A stretch of 64,000 bases of DNA. It comes from DASRDS01 sp035570055. Lineage in GTDB: Bacteria; Gemmatimonadota; Gemmatimonadetes; Gemmatimonadales; Gemmatimonadaceae. The notes beneath the pieces are model-generated. The model searched no databases. It was given only the letters and a program-made list of their open reading frames with translations, and was not told where the DNA came from. The first letter of the stretch is position 1. Each line of letters starts with the position of its first letter. The translations under genes were made by a program, and so were the position numbers. Of the stretch, positions 16,902 to 27,082 are shown one piece after another. Location: assembly GCA_035570055.1 (NCBI GenBank), contig DATMLM010000070.1:56516-120515 (forward strand). Direction: 5' to 3'.

Positions 16902-16963
16902 GGTAATAGGGGACTTTTTTTCACCACCCTGTCGGGTGGTGAAAAAAAAGTCCCCATTACTCT
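16902..16963. terminator. Bidirectional intrinsic terminator between pstS1 and tolC
   Basis: A near-perfect inverted repeat has the core CACCACCC-TGTC-GGGTGGTG (16922-16941), flanked by seven T on the left, eight A on the right and matching GGGGAC/GTCCCC arms. Each strand therefore ends its hairpin with a T run. It separates two convergent genes and should stop transcription in both directions. Confidence 0.92.
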
Positions 16964-16969
16964 TATTCC

Positions 16970-18337
16970 TTATGGGAGCGCGGCCGCCGGGTTGAATCCG
17001 AGCGCATACCCGACGGCCCGCTTCCGCAGCTCCAGGTTGACGACCGCCTGCGCGCGAAGCGATTGCGACTGCACGAGCAACGTCTGGGCGGTCGTCACAT
17101 CGACGATACTCGCGAACCCAACCTGGAACCGACCGTTCACCAGATCGAAGGCTTGCTGCGCCGCGGTCAGCCCGGCGGCTGACGCATCGAGCTGTTCGAG
17201 CGCCGTGCCGTAGTCGCCGAGCGCCCGCGTGACGTCACCGGCGACGCTGAGGCGCAGATCTTCGTCCGCGTACCGCGAGGCGTCGTAACTCACCCGTGCC
17301 TGCTGTACGGTGAGCGCGGTACGGAATTGGTCGAACACGTACCAGTTCACACCAAGGAACAGCTCGCCAGTGGTCTGCCGCCCGACCTGATCCCAGAGTG
17401 GCGTCTGCGGCGTGGTGATGAGCGATCCTGTCGGCGTGTTCGCGTAGTCGAAAAACCGGCCGAGGCTGAACACGCCGGCGCCGGCGTCGACGCGTGGCAG
17501 GTATCCCGAGCGCGCACGGGTAATGTCTTGCTGATTGGCGACGACCGTTTGGTTCGCGGCCTGGAGGTCGGCCCGCCGCGCGATGGCTTGCTGTACCAAC
17601 GAGTCGCTGTCGTTGTACCGCGGCGCCAGGCGCGCCGTGTCGGCTGCCGGCTGGATGAGTTGCAGCGGCTGGTGCGGGTTGACTCGCAAGCGTTCGAGGA
17701 GCCCGACCTCGTCGATCGTGACCCGGTTCCGCGCATCGGACAGCGTCGATTGGTCCGCCGCCGCCTGCGCCTGTTGCCGATACAGATCGGCGGGCGGCCG
17801 CTTCCCGACGCGCACCAATTCCTGCAGCTGCTGCACGCGCAGATTCGACGTCGCCAGGTTCTGCTGGGCAATATCCACCAACTGCTGGTCGAGGATGACG
17901 GTGAGGTACGCCTGGGTCACATCGAGGGCGATCGTCTGCACGACGCGGGCGAGGGTGAGATCGGCCGCGTTGCGCGTGGCGAGCGCGCCTTTCACACCCG
18001 CGATGTCGGCAAACCCGTTAAAGACGTTGAGTGTCGTCGAAACGTGATAGCCCAGGTCTCGGAAGCGCGTGTTCGTCGGATGGATATCCCGCTCGCTCAA
18101 GAGCGTGTTGCCAACGTACTGGTCGAAGATTCCCGAGGCCTGGAGATCGGGCAGAAACTGGGCATAGCGCTCGAGGACGAGCGTGCCCGCCAAACGGGAC
18201 ACGTCGCGGGCCTCGAGCACCGGCGTCGCGCCGCGGATAGCCAGCGTCACGGCGCTGTCGAGGGTCAGGAAGAGCGGTTGCGGCTGTTGCGCCGACAGGG
18301 TGGCGCTCACGAGCCACGCGAGCAGGAATGCGCGCAT
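16970..18337 (-). CDS. TolC-family outer-membrane efflux protein
   Basis: This 455-residue protein has a signal peptide (MRAFLLAWLVSATLSA) and two repeated TolC/OEP halves with long helical segments rich in Ala, Gln and Leu. Examples are TLARVVQTIALDVTQAYLTV and the C-terminal GFASIVDVTTAQTLLVQSQS. It forms the trimeric exit duct through outer membrane and periplasm. I chose the ATG at 18337; a longer frame adds only 49 basic residues ahead of the signal peptide. It is the last gene of an RND-MFP-TolC operon, 10 bases after the MFP stop, and ends at a strong terminator. Confidence 0.92.
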   Translation of the reverse strand: MRAFLLAWLVSATLSAQQPQPLFLTLDSAVTLAIRGATPVLEARDVSRLAGTLVLERYAQFLPDLQASGIFDQYVGNTLLSERDIHPTNTRFRDLGYHVSTTLNVFNGFADIAGVKGALATRNAADLTLARVVQTIALDVTQAYLTVILDQQLVDIAQQNLATSNLRVQQLQELVRVGKRPPADLYRQQAQAAADQSTLSDARNRVTIDEVGLLERLRVNPHQPLQLIQPAADTARLAPRYNDSDSLVQQAIARRADLQAANQTVVANQQDITRARSGYLPRVDAGAGVFSLGRFFDYANTPTGSLITTPQTPLWDQVGRQTTGELFLGVNWYVFDQFRTALTVQQARVSYDASRYADEDLRLSVAGDVTRALGDYGTALEQLDASAAGLTAAQQAFDLVNGRFQVGFASIVDVTTAQTLLVQSQSLRAQAVVNLELRKRAVGYALGFNPAAALP

Positions 18338-18347
18338 GTGCAGTCGT

Positions 18348-19493
18348 CTATGCGGCGGGCTTGGCGGCCGACGGCTCGCCCAGGGGTTGTATCTGCTGCC
18401 CTTCCGGCACGCTGTCGCCGAGATCGAGCGCCACGCGGTCACCGGCACTGAGATCTCCAGGCGCCAGCCGTACGGTCTCGCCATCGTTGTCCAGCACGTG
18501 CACCTCTTTGAACTGCACCTTGTTGTCGGGCGTCACCACCGCGACGTAGTTCTTGATGCCCCGGGCGAACACCGCCTCGGCGCTGACGGTCAGATACGGC
18601 GCGGCGTGCACTTCGAGCATGGCCTGCATGATGCTCCCCGCCACGAACGCGCCCTTGCCGTTCGAAATGTCGATCTCGGCCAACAGGGTTCGCGTCGCCG
18701 GATCGAGCTCGCCGGTATACCGTGTCACGTGCGCGTGCACCGGGATGTCAGGCCTCGACGGATCGCTGAGCGTCACCGGCGAGCCGCGCTGGACGTCCCG
18801 CGCGTCCCGCTGATCGACGTAGATGAATACGCGCAGCGAGTCGATCGTCCCAACCGCGACGACGGGAAGGGAGCTCGTCTGCGAGTTCTGCGCGTTCTGC
18901 ATGAGCGCGCCGGGATCGGCGAACCGCGCGGTGACCACGCCATCGAACGGCGCCCGCAGAATCTCGTATCCCTTGAGCGTCGCCAGCGCCCGCTGGTGCG
19001 CCTCAGCCTGTTGCGCGTCCGTCTCCGCCGTCTCGGCCTCTTCAGGCGCGATCAGCTTCGATGAGATCAGTTGCGCGTCGCGGTCCGCGATGGCGCGCTT
19101 GTTCTTGGCATCGGCGACGGCCGACGTATACGCCTCGTCGGTCTCGGGGGACTCGACGACGGCCAGTGTCTGGCCCTTGCGCACGCGGTCGCCTTTATCG
19201 ACGTCGACCTGCACCAGGTATCCGCTCACCTTCGAGTAAAGCGTGGCCGAGTAGAACGGGCGCGACTCGCCGGTCAGCGTGATCTGTCGATTGCCGCCAC
19301 CCTGCGCCACGGAGGAGACGCGGACAACCGGTCCAGCGCTGACCGTCGCCACGCGCGTCTCGGTCTCCTTGGCAAAAGACCTCCGGCGCGCGGCCGTGAG
19401 CAAGACCACGAGACCGGCGGAAAGCAGCACGAGGAGCGCACCGGCCAGGTACAGGCCGCGAGAGCTCTTTCGCGTGGCGGGTGCGTCGGTCAC
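18348..19493 (-). CDS. RND efflux periplasmic adaptor (membrane fusion protein)
   Basis: This 381-residue protein starts at a GTG at 19493 with AGGAG at good spacing, and this GTG overlaps the RND stop as GTGA. An N-terminal membrane anchor covers about residues 13-33. The lipoyl/barrel-sandwich halves follow (VDKGDRVRKGQTLAVVESPE and ILRAPFDGVVTARFADPGALM), with a helical hairpin between them and a beta-barrel with membrane-proximal domain at the end. It links the inner-membrane RND pump to TolC. The other RND pump nearby has no adaptor of its own, so this protein may serve both. Confidence 0.92.
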   Translation of the reverse strand: MTDAPATRKSSRGLYLAGALLVLLSAGLVVLLTAARRRSFAKETETRVATVSAGPVVRVSSVAQGGGNRQITLTGESRPFYSATLYSKVSGYLVQVDVDKGDRVRKGQTLAVVESPETDEAYTSAVADAKNKRAIADRDAQLISSKLIAPEEAETAETDAQQAEAHQRALATLKGYEILRAPFDGVVTARFADPGALMQNAQNSQTSSLPVVAVGTIDSLRVFIYVDQRDARDVQRGSPVTLSDPSRPDIPVHAHVTRYTGELDPATRTLLAEIDISNGKGAFVAGSIMQAMLEVHAAPYLTVSAEAVFARGIKNYVAVVTPDNKVQFKEVHVLDNDGETVRLAPGDLSAGDRVALDLGDSVPEGQQIQPLGEPSAAKPAA

Positions 19494-22400
19494 GGATGGT
19501 ACTCCTGGCCTTGTGCCTCGGCCTCGAATCGTTGCTCGACCAGATATTTCCCGGGCATGCCGTGGGCCAACAGGGTGTAAAGCACCGGCACGACACACAA
19601 CGTGACAATAGTCGCCACCAACAGACCGCCGATCACCGCGCGCCCGAGCGGCGCGTTCTGCTCGCCGCCTTCTCCCGAGCCGATCGCCATCGGCAGCATG
19701 CCGAGCAGCATGGCGCCGGCCGTCATGAGCACCGGGCGCAGGCGCTCCTTCCCCGCCTCGATGGCCGCTTCGACGGCCGACATCCCGCGTTCGACTCGCT
19801 GATCATTGGCGAAGCTGACGACGAGGATCGAGTTCGCCACGGCGATGCCGACCGCCATGATCGACCCGAGGAGCGACTCGATGTTGATGGTGGTATGGCT
19901 CAGTACCAGCATCCAGAGAATGCCGGCGATAGCGCCGGGTACTGCTCCCATGATAATCAGCGGATCCGTCCAGGATTGAAACAGCACGGCCATCAAGCTG
20001 AAGACCAGGAGGACCGCGACGACAAAGCCGAGTCCGAGACTGGCAAACGCGTCATGCATGACCTCGCCCTGCCCACGCACGGTGATCGTCATCCCCGGCG
20101 GCAGCTTCCCGAGGGCATCGACCCGCTTCTGGATGCCGCTCACCACCGAGCCCAGATCGCGGCCCTCGACGTTGGCCGTGACATCGAGCACGCGGGCGAC
20201 GGTGTAGTGATCGATCTCCGACGGCTGCGCTACGGTGCTGATCCGCGCCACGTTGTCCAACGTCTGGACCGGCGCCTTGGGCGTCGGGTTCGTGACCCAA
20301 GGCGACACGTGCTGGTCGAGCCGGACTCCGGACGTCACCGGCGTGCGTAGGACATCCTGCGTCGATGTCAGACGCGGGAGAGGGACCTCGACCGCGACCG
20401 GGTAGTTGACTTGGTTCGACGGGTTGACGAAGTACGATGGCGCAACCAACACGCTCGAGGACAGCGAGACGAGCATGCTGTTGGCGACATCGCGCTGCGA
20501 CAGACCAAGCTCGGCCGCGCGTTCGCGATCGACGTTGAGATAGAGCGTCGGGTAGTCCAGGACCTGTTTCACGGTCACGTCGACCGCGCCGGGCACTTCT
20601 TGGAACCGGTCGCGCAGCGTCCGCGCGACCACGTACGCCCGGTCGAGATCCGGATAGCGAATTTGCACGTCGATCGGGGCCGACAGACCGAAATTGAGGA
20701 CCTGTCCAACGATGTCAGCGGTCTGAAAATACACGGCCGATCCGGGAAACTCGCGGTGGAGCACGTCGCGAATCGTATTCACGTACCCCTGTGTGGGGTG
20801 ATGGCGCTCCGAGAGCTGAATCAAGATCTCGGCGTCCATTCCGCTGGCGTTGTTGGTCGGCACGAACGCCAGGTTGAGCGAGCCGGGAATGCCGATCGTC
20901 GAGTTGATCGTCACCAGCTCGTCCGGCGGGATGATGTGGCGGATCCGTTGCTCGACCTGGTTGACGAGCTGCTCCGTGTGCTCGATCCGTGTCCCCGACG
21001 GCGCCCGGTAATGGAGCTTCATGATGCCCGCGTCGGTCGACGGGAAGAAGTCTTGGCCGATCGCGGGGAAGAGGCACAGGCTGACGAGCACGAACGCCGC
21101 GAACGTCCCGACGGTGAACCAACGGTGCGCGACGAACAGCGTCACGAGTCGGCCATACGCCGCCTGAAAGCGCGCGAACGCCCGGTCGCGCCGCGTGTTG
21201 AACGCGTGCAGCCAGCGTGTGCCCGCGCTCGCGTGTGGGTCCATGCGGGGCGGCCGAACCGCGACGGCGTCGCCGACATCGATTCCCTCCGGCTCGTGCA
21301 GCGGCTCGTTGACCAACATCATCCGCGCCAGGGTGGGAACGAGCGAACGCGACAGCACGTACGACGCGAGCATCGCGATCACGACCGCCAACGCGATCGG
21401 GATGAACAGGAACCGCGCTGGCCCTTCGAGCAGCACGACCGGGAAGAAGACGATGCAGATCGAGAGCGTGGCGACGATGACCGGCGTGGCGATCTGCCCG
21501 GCGGCGTCCAAGATCGCGACCGTGAGCGGCTTCCCCATCGCGCGATTGCGGTGGATGTTCTCGATCGTGACCGTGGCGTCGTCGACGAGGAGGCCGATGG
21601 CGAGCGACAGCCCGCCGAGCGTCATGATGTTGAACGAGTTCCCCGTGAGATTGAGGCCGATCACGGCGGTCGCCATGGCCAGGGGGATCGAGATGCAGGC
21701 GATGATGACGCTGCGCCAGCTGCCGAGGAAGGCGAAGATCATCATGCCGACCAGTAAGGCCGACACGACGGCCTCCCGGAGCACGCCGCCGATCGCCGCG
21801 CTGACGAACTTCGATTGGTCGAAGTCGAGGCGGACCTCGAGACCGTGGGGCGCCACTTCGCGGATCTTCGGCAGCATGGCCTTCGTGGCTTCGACCACGG
21901 CCAGCGTCGAGGCGTCGGCTTTCTTCAGAATGGTGAGATAGGCGGCCCGCCGGCCGTCGACCCGCACGATGTTCGTCTGCTCGGCGAACCCATCGCGCAC
22001 GCGCGCGACGTCGCCGATGGTCACCTGCGCGCCGTTTACGACCTTGATCGGGATGTCCCGAAACCCTTCGACGTTCGGGGGACTGGAGTTCATCGCCACG
22101 TCGTACTCGCGATTGCCAATGCGAGCGGTGCCGGCGGGCAGGATGATGTTGGATTGTTGCAACGCCGAGAGGACGTCCTGCGCCGAGAGCCCTTTGCTAT
22201 TCAGCGCGGGCGGATCGACGTCGATGGTGATCTCGCGGATCTTCCCGCCGTAGGGTTGGGGCGTGGCGAGCCCAGGGATCGTGAAGAGCCGCAGCCGCAG
22301 AAAATTCTGGCCGTAGTCGGCGATGTCCTGCTCGGGCATCGTCGCCGACGACATGGTCACCTGCGCGACGGGCACGTTCGACGCGTTCGATTGGATCACG

Positions 22401-22783
22401 TACGGCGGCGTGATGCCCGGCGGCATCGCCTTGATCGCGGTCTGCGACGACGCGACGATCTGGGCGATGGCGGTGGCGATGTTCGTGCCCGGCTGGAAGA
22501 AGACTTTCACCAGCCCCACGCCATATTCGGATTGCGATTCGATCCGAGAAATGCCGTTCACGGTCGACGACATGCCGCGCTCGGACAGGAGGACCACCCG
22601 GGCCTCCATATCGGCGGGGAGCATGCCCGGATAGGTCCAGACGACGGCGACCACCGGGATGTCGATCAGCGGGAAGATGTCGACCGCCATCCGTTGAGCG
22701 GACAGAATCGCCATCAAGAGCAGCACGAAGCAGGCTACCGCGATCGTGTACGGATTTCGGAGAGCGAGTCGGACGATCCACAT
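19490..22783 (-). CDS. RND-family efflux pump, first copy
   Basis: This 1097-residue inner-membrane transporter has the AcrB layout: TM1 (TIAVACFVLLLMAIL), two large periplasmic loops and twelve predicted TM helices in two repeats. The TM4 proton-relay motif GLLVDDATV carries two Asp at about 401-402. Substrates may include drugs, dyes or metabolites; the sequence does not tell which. An insert of about 27 residues near residue 495 (NEPLHEPEGIDVGD) distinguishes it from the second copy. It is the first gene of the operon with the adaptor and TolC, divergent from the LysR gene. Confidence 0.94.
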   Translation of the reverse strand: MWIVRLALRNPYTIAVACFVLLLMAILSAQRMAVDIFPLIDIPVVAVVWTYPGMLPADMEARVVLLSERGMSSTVNGISRIESQSEYGVGLVKVFFQPGTNIATAIAQIVASSQTAIKAMPPGITPPYVIQSNASNVPVAQVTMSSATMPEQDIADYGQNFLRLRLFTIPGLATPQPYGGKIREITIDVDPPALNSKGLSAQDVLSALQQSNIILPAGTARIGNREYDVAMNSSPPNVEGFRDIPIKVVNGAQVTIGDVARVRDGFAEQTNIVRVDGRRAAYLTILKKADASTLAVVEATKAMLPKIREVAPHGLEVRLDFDQSKFVSAAIGGVLREAVVSALLVGMMIFAFLGSWRSVIIACISIPLAMATAVIGLNLTGNSFNIMTLGGLSLAIGLLVDDATVTIENIHRNRAMGKPLTVAILDAAGQIATPVIVATLSICIVFFPVVLLEGPARFLFIPIALAVVIAMLASYVLSRSLVPTLARMMLVNEPLHEPEGIDVGDAVAVRPPRMDPHASAGTRWLHAFNTRRDRAFARFQAAYGRLVTLFVAHRWFTVGTFAAFVLVSLCLFPAIGQDFFPSTDAGIMKLHYRAPSGTRIEHTEQLVNQVEQRIRHIIPPDELVTINSTIGIPGSLNLAFVPTNNASGMDAEILIQLSERHHPTQGYVNTIRDVLHREFPGSAVYFQTADIVGQVLNFGLSAPIDVQIRYPDLDRAYVVARTLRDRFQEVPGAVDVTVKQVLDYPTLYLNVDRERAAELGLSQRDVANSMLVSLSSSVLVAPSYFVNPSNQVNYPVAVEVPLPRLTSTQDVLRTPVTSGVRLDQHVSPWVTNPTPKAPVQTLDNVARISTVAQPSEIDHYTVARVLDVTANVEGRDLGSVVSGIQKRVDALGKLPPGMTITVRGQGEVMHDAFASLGLGFVVAVLLVFSLMAVLFQSWTDPLIIMGAVPGAIAGILWMLVLSHTTINIESLLGSIMAVGIAVANSILVVSFANDQRVERGMSAVEAAIEAGKERLRPVLMTAGAMLLGMLPMAIGSGEGGEQNAPLGRAVIGGLLVATIVTLCVVPVLYTLLAHGMPGKYLVEQRFEAEAQGQEYHP

Positions 22784-22865
22784 GATTGGCTCATCTTGCG
22801 CGTTGTCGTCCTCGCAGTGTATCTAGCGGTAGGGTACCATACAATCTCACATGGGGTTATTCCGA

Positions 22866-22882
22866 CATAGCGATTCGTTATG
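22866..22882. promoter_or_regulatory. Candidate LysR-type operator overlapping the regulator start
   Basis: The palindrome CATA-N9-TATG includes the T-N11-A pattern typical of LysR-family binding sites. It overlaps the lysR start codon and sits in the 96-base divergent promoter region shared with the first RND gene. Such short patterns arise by chance, so support is weak. Confidence 0.25.
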
Positions 22883-23797
22883 GCCCTTAGCCTTCGATTG
22901 CTCCGCGTATTCGTCGCCGTCGCCCACCGGCAGAGCTTCACGCGCGCCGCTGAGCAGCTTGGCCTCACGCAGCCAGGCGTGTCGAAGAGTGTGCGCGAGC
23001 TGGAGCGCCAGGCTGGTGCGCGGCTGGTCGAGCGTACCCCGAAGGGCGTCCAGCTGACGGAGGCCGGCACGGTCCTCTTGGGCCACGCACGCACGATGCT
23101 GGCCGAGGAGCGAGCGGCGGAAGAGGCGCTCCACGCTCTGCGCGGGTTGAGCCGCGGGTCGCTGCGAATCGGTGCGAGCTCGACCATCGCCACGTACATC
23201 CTCCCGTCATTCGTGCAGCAGTTCAGCGTGCAGCATCCGGCGATCGAGCTGACACTGCATACGGCGCGCTCGAAGGCCGTGGCGACCATGTTGATCGACC
23301 AGCACATCGACATCGGCCTCATCGAGGCGCCCGTGCCGGAGGATGCCCGGCTCAAGGTCGTGCCGTGGCGCGAGGACGAGCTCGTCGTGATCGCGTCACC
23401 CTCGCACCCACTCGCCCCGCAGGCGCCGATCTCGATCGCCGCGCTGGGTGCGGAGATGCTGGTGTTGCGCGAGCGCGGGTCGGGCACGCGCCGCATCGTG
23501 CTCGACATGCTCAAGGCACACAATGTCGTTCCGCAGCGCACACTCGGGGCCGACAGCGTCGAGTCGATCAAGCACATCGTCGCCTCCGGCCTCGGCGTGT
23601 CGATCGTGTCGCGCGCCGCGATCGAGGACATGCTCGCGCTCCGGCGGCTCGTCGTGCTCGAGACCGTCGACTGTCACATGACGCGACCACTCAACCGGAT
23701 CATGCGACGCGGCGGCCAGTCGGCGGCCGCGCGCGCGTTCGTCGCGCTCTTGTCGCCCGAGCCTGCGCTGCCCAAGCGAGTCGTCATGGGTCGATAA
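22880..23797 (+). CDS. LysR-family transcriptional regulator
   Basis: This 305-residue protein has the N-terminal winged helix (LRLLRVFVAVAHRQSFTRAAEQLGLTQ, then GVSKSVRELE) and a LysR substrate-binding domain from about residue 90 (SLRIGASSTIATYILPSF). The domain style is CysL/CbbR-like. It lies between two RND pump genes, diverging from one and reading toward the other, which strongly suggests it controls at least one of them. The ligand is unknown. The start ATG at 22880 matches the family N-terminus. Confidence 0.9.
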   Translation: MALSLRLLRVFVAVAHRQSFTRAAEQLGLTQPGVSKSVRELERQAGARLVERTPKGVQLTEAGTVLLGHARTMLAEERAAEEALHALRGLSRGSLRIGASSTIATYILPSFVQQFSVQHPAIELTLHTARSKAVATMLIDQHIDIGLIEAPVPEDARLKVVPWREDELVVIASPSHPLAPQAPISIAALGAEMLVLRERGSGTRRIVLDMLKAHNVVPQRTLGADSVESIKHIVASGLGVSIVSRAAIEDMLALRRLVVLETVDCHMTRPLNRIMRRGGQSAAARAFVALLSPEPALPKRVVMGR

Positions 23798-23869
23798 CTA
23801 TCGATCGCATTGTGGGCCTCCGGCCCCGACGTTACGCTGGAGTGATAAGCAAACCGGGAGCCCCAACCC

Positions 23870-26800
23870 GTGTGGATCGTTCGCCTCGCTCTTCGAAATC
23901 CGTACACGATCGCGGTGGGTTGCGCCGTTTTGATCTTGATGGCGCTCTTGTCGGGCCAGCGCATGCCCGTCGACATCTTTCCGCTGATCGATATCCCGGT
24001 GGTCGCCGTCGTCTGGACCTATCCGGGCATGCTCCCCGCCGATATGGAAGCGCGCGTGGTGCTGTTGTCGGAGCGTGGGCTGTCGTCGACCGTGAACGGC
24101 ATCTCCCGGATCGAATCCCAATCCGAGTACGGCGTCGGGCTGGTGAAAGTCTACTTCCAGCCGGGCACGAACATCGCGACCGCCATCGCGCAGATCGTCG
24201 CGTCATCGCAGACCGCTATCAAGGCGATGCCGCCGGGTATCACCCCGCCCTACGTTGTGCAGTCGAACGCGTCGAACGTGCCTGTGGCGCAGTTCACCAT
24301 GTCGTCGCCGACGATGCCCGAGCAGGACATCTTCGACTACGGGCAGAACTTTGTTCGGTTGCGTCTCTTTACCATCCCGGGATTGGCGACGCCGCAGCCA
24401 TTCGGCGGCAAGGTGCGCGAGATCACCATCGACGTGAACCCGCATTCGCTCGCCAGCAAGGGCCTGTCGGCCGAGGACGTCCTCAACGCGCTCCAACAGT
24501 CGAATATCATCCTCCCCGCGGGCACCGCCCGCATCGGCGACCGGGAGTACGACGTCGCAATGAACTCCAGCCCGTTGACGGTCACCGCGTTCAATCGCAT
24601 CCCGATCAAAGTCGTGGATGGCGCCGTCGTGATGGTCGGGGATGTGGCGCGCGTGGCCGACGGGTTCGCCGAGCAGACGAACATCGTGCGGGTCGACGGC
24701 CGGCGGGCGACGTATCTCACGATTCTGAAAAAAGCCGACGCCTCCACGCTCGCCGTGGTGGAAGCGGCGCGGGCCATGATCCCCAAGATCCGGGAAGTGG
24801 CGCCGCGCGGGCTCGACCTCCGCCTCGACTTCGACCAATCGAAATTCGTGCGCGCCGCGATCGACGGCGTGGTGCGGGAGGGCCTCACGTCCGCCGTGCT
24901 CGTCGGCCTCATGATCCTGGCCTTCCTCGGCAGCTGGCGGAGCGTGTTCATCGCGTGCATCTCGATCCCATTGGCCATGGCCGCCGCGGTCATTGGCCTC
25001 AATCTCACGGGGTACTCGTTCAACATCATGACGCTCGGCGGGCTGTCGCTGTCGATCGGCCTCCTCGTCGACAACGCAATCGTCACCATCGAGAACATCC
25101 ACCGCAACCGCCACATGGGGAAGCCGATCACCGTGGCGATTCTCGATGCGGCGCAGCAGATCGCGACCCCCGCCGTGGTCGCGACGCTGGCGATCTGTGT
25201 CGTGTTCTTCCCGGTAGTCTTGCTGCAGGGACCGGCGCGATTCCTGTTCATCCCGATCGCGTTGGCCGTCGTGATCGCGATGATCGCCTCGTTCGTGCTG
25301 TCGCGGTCGCTCGTCTGCACCCTCGCGCGGATGATGCTGCCCCACGAATCGGAGCCACGGTGGATCCACTGGTTCAACGCGAAGCGCGATGCCGGCTTCG
25401 CGAGGTTTCAGGCCGCGTATGGCCGGCTGGTCGCGCAGCTCATCGAGCACCGGTGGTTCACGATGGGTATCTTCGCCGCCAGTGTCGGCGTGAGCCTCCT
25501 GCTGTTTCCGATCATCGGCCAGGATTTCTTCCCCTCGACCGATGCCGGCATCATGAAGCTGCATTACCGCGCGCCGACCGGCACGCGGATCGAGGAGACC
25601 GAGCGGCTGGTGGGCCAGGTCGAATCGCGCATTCGCGCGATCGTGCCGGCATCGGAGCTCGGCACGATCAATTCGACGATCGGGATTCCCGGTTCGCTCA
25701 ACCTGGCGTTCGTCCCGACCGACAACGCCAGTGGCATGGATGCGGAGATTCTCATCGCGCTCAATCCCAACCACCATCCGACCCGGCTGTACATGAACCG
25801 CCTGCGGACCGCGCTGGCGGCCGAGTTTCCCGGCTCGAGCGTGTATTTCCAGACGGCGGACATCGTCGGCCAGGTGCTCAATTTCGGATTATCGGCGCCG
25901 ATCGATCTGCAGATCGTCTCGCCGAACTTCGACAAGGCGTACGCGCTGGCGCGGACGTTGCGCGACCGCGTGCGAGAGGTGCCGGGCGCGGCCGACGTGA
26001 CGATCAAGCAGGTGCTCAACTACCCGACCCTGTACGTCGCCGTCGACCGCCAACGGGCGGCCGAGCTGGGCATCAGTCAGCGCGATGCGGCGAACAGCAT
26101 GCTGGTGTCGCTCTCGTCGAGCGTGCTCGTCGCGCCGTCGTACTTCGTCAATCCCGCCAATCAGGTGAACTACCCGGTCGCCGTCGAGGTCCCACTCCCA
26201 CGGATGACCTCCGCGCAGGACGTCCTGTCGACGCCGGTGTCGCCCGGCGTGTCGCTCGACAGCACGGCCACGCCGTGGACGCTGGTCGACCCGTTCCCGC
26301 GCGCGCCCGTCGAGCAGTTGAGCAACATTGCGCAGATGACGACGATCGCCCAACCCGCGGAGATCGACCACTATACGGTCGCGCGGGTGCTCGATGTCAC
26401 GGCGAACGTCGAGGGCCGCGATCTGGGCTCGGTCGTGAGCGGCATCCAGCAGCAGGTCGCGTCGCTGGGCACGCTGCCCGCGGGCAGCTCGGTCACTGTT
26501 CGCGGACAGGGCGAAGTCATGAACTCGGCGTTTCGGAGCCTGGGTCTCGGGTTCGTCGTGGCGGTGCTCCTCGTGTTCAGCCTGATGGCCGTGCTGTTTC
26601 AATCCTGGACCGACCCATTGATCATCATGGGGGCGGTGCCCGGCGCGATCAGCGGGATATTGTGGATGCTGGTGTTCACCCGCACGACGATCAACATCGA
26701 GTCGCTCTTGGGCTCGATCATGGCCGTGGGGATCGCGGTGGCGAACTCGATTCTCGTCGTGAGCTTCGCGAACGACCAACGGGTCGAGCGCGGGATCTCG

Positions 26801-27082
26801 GTGGTCGAGGCGGCGATCGAGGCGGGCAAGACCCGTCTGCGGCCGGTCCTGATGACGGCCGGGGCCATGTTGCTCGGCATGTTGCCGATGGCGATCGGCG
26901 CGGGTGAAGGGGGCGAGCAGAACGCGCCGTTGGGTCGCGCGGTGATCGGCGGATTGTTGGTCGCGACGATCGTGACGCTCTGCATCGTGCCCGTGATCTA
27001 CACGATCCTCACGCGCGGCATGCCCGGCAAGTATGTGGTCGAGGAGCGGTTTCGCTCAGAGGAGCGTGGCGAGCAGGACTGA
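23870..27082 (+). CDS. RND-family efflux pump, second copy
   Basis: This 1070-residue RND transporter is a close paralog of the one at 19490-22783; most of the N-terminal half is identical residue for residue. The TM4 motif reads GLLVDNAIV, with Asn where the first copy has a second Asp (about residue 402). Many functional RND pumps have DN here, so loss of function is not implied. The start is GTG at 23870, 72 bases after lysR and on the same strand. No adaptor or outer-membrane gene follows; instead the end overlaps a convergent DUF1634 gene by 27 bases. Confidence 0.94.
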   Translation: MWIVRLALRNPYTIAVGCAVLILMALLSGQRMPVDIFPLIDIPVVAVVWTYPGMLPADMEARVVLLSERGLSSTVNGISRIESQSEYGVGLVKVYFQPGTNIATAIAQIVASSQTAIKAMPPGITPPYVVQSNASNVPVAQFTMSSPTMPEQDIFDYGQNFVRLRLFTIPGLATPQPFGGKVREITIDVNPHSLASKGLSAEDVLNALQQSNIILPAGTARIGDREYDVAMNSSPLTVTAFNRIPIKVVDGAVVMVGDVARVADGFAEQTNIVRVDGRRATYLTILKKADASTLAVVEAARAMIPKIREVAPRGLDLRLDFDQSKFVRAAIDGVVREGLTSAVLVGLMILAFLGSWRSVFIACISIPLAMAAAVIGLNLTGYSFNIMTLGGLSLSIGLLVDNAIVTIENIHRNRHMGKPITVAILDAAQQIATPAVVATLAICVVFFPVVLLQGPARFLFIPIALAVVIAMIASFVLSRSLVCTLARMMLPHESEPRWIHWFNAKRDAGFARFQAAYGRLVAQLIEHRWFTMGIFAASVGVSLLLFPIIGQDFFPSTDAGIMKLHYRAPTGTRIEETERLVGQVESRIRAIVPASELGTINSTIGIPGSLNLAFVPTDNASGMDAEILIALNPNHHPTRLYMNRLRTALAAEFPGSSVYFQTADIVGQVLNFGLSAPIDLQIVSPNFDKAYALARTLRDRVREVPGAADVTIKQVLNYPTLYVAVDRQRAAELGISQRDAANSMLVSLSSSVLVAPSYFVNPANQVNYPVAVEVPLPRMTSAQDVLSTPVSPGVSLDSTATPWTLVDPFPRAPVEQLSNIAQMTTIAQPAEIDHYTVARVLDVTANVEGRDLGSVVSGIQQQVASLGTLPAGSSVTVRGQGEVMNSAFRSLGLGFVVAVLLVFSLMAVLFQSWTDPLIIMGAVPGAISGILWMLVFTRTTINIESLLGSIMAVGIAVANSILVVSFANDQRVERGISVVEAAIEAGKTRLRPVLMTAGAMLLGMLPMAIGAGEGGEQNAPLGRAVIGGLLVATIVTLCIVPVIYTILTRGMPGKYVVEERFRSEERGEQD

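Noticed and set aside
25061..25085. Second RND pump inactive because DD is DN at the proton relay
   Set aside because: Many active RND transporters carry DN at this place, so the change alone does not show loss of function.
23365..26907. An 1180-codon open frame overlapping lysR and the second RND gene in another frame
   Set aside because: Its product is Arg/His/Asp-rich with no recognisable domain, while the RND frame matches a well-known family along its full length. Long shadow frames are common in high-GC DNA.
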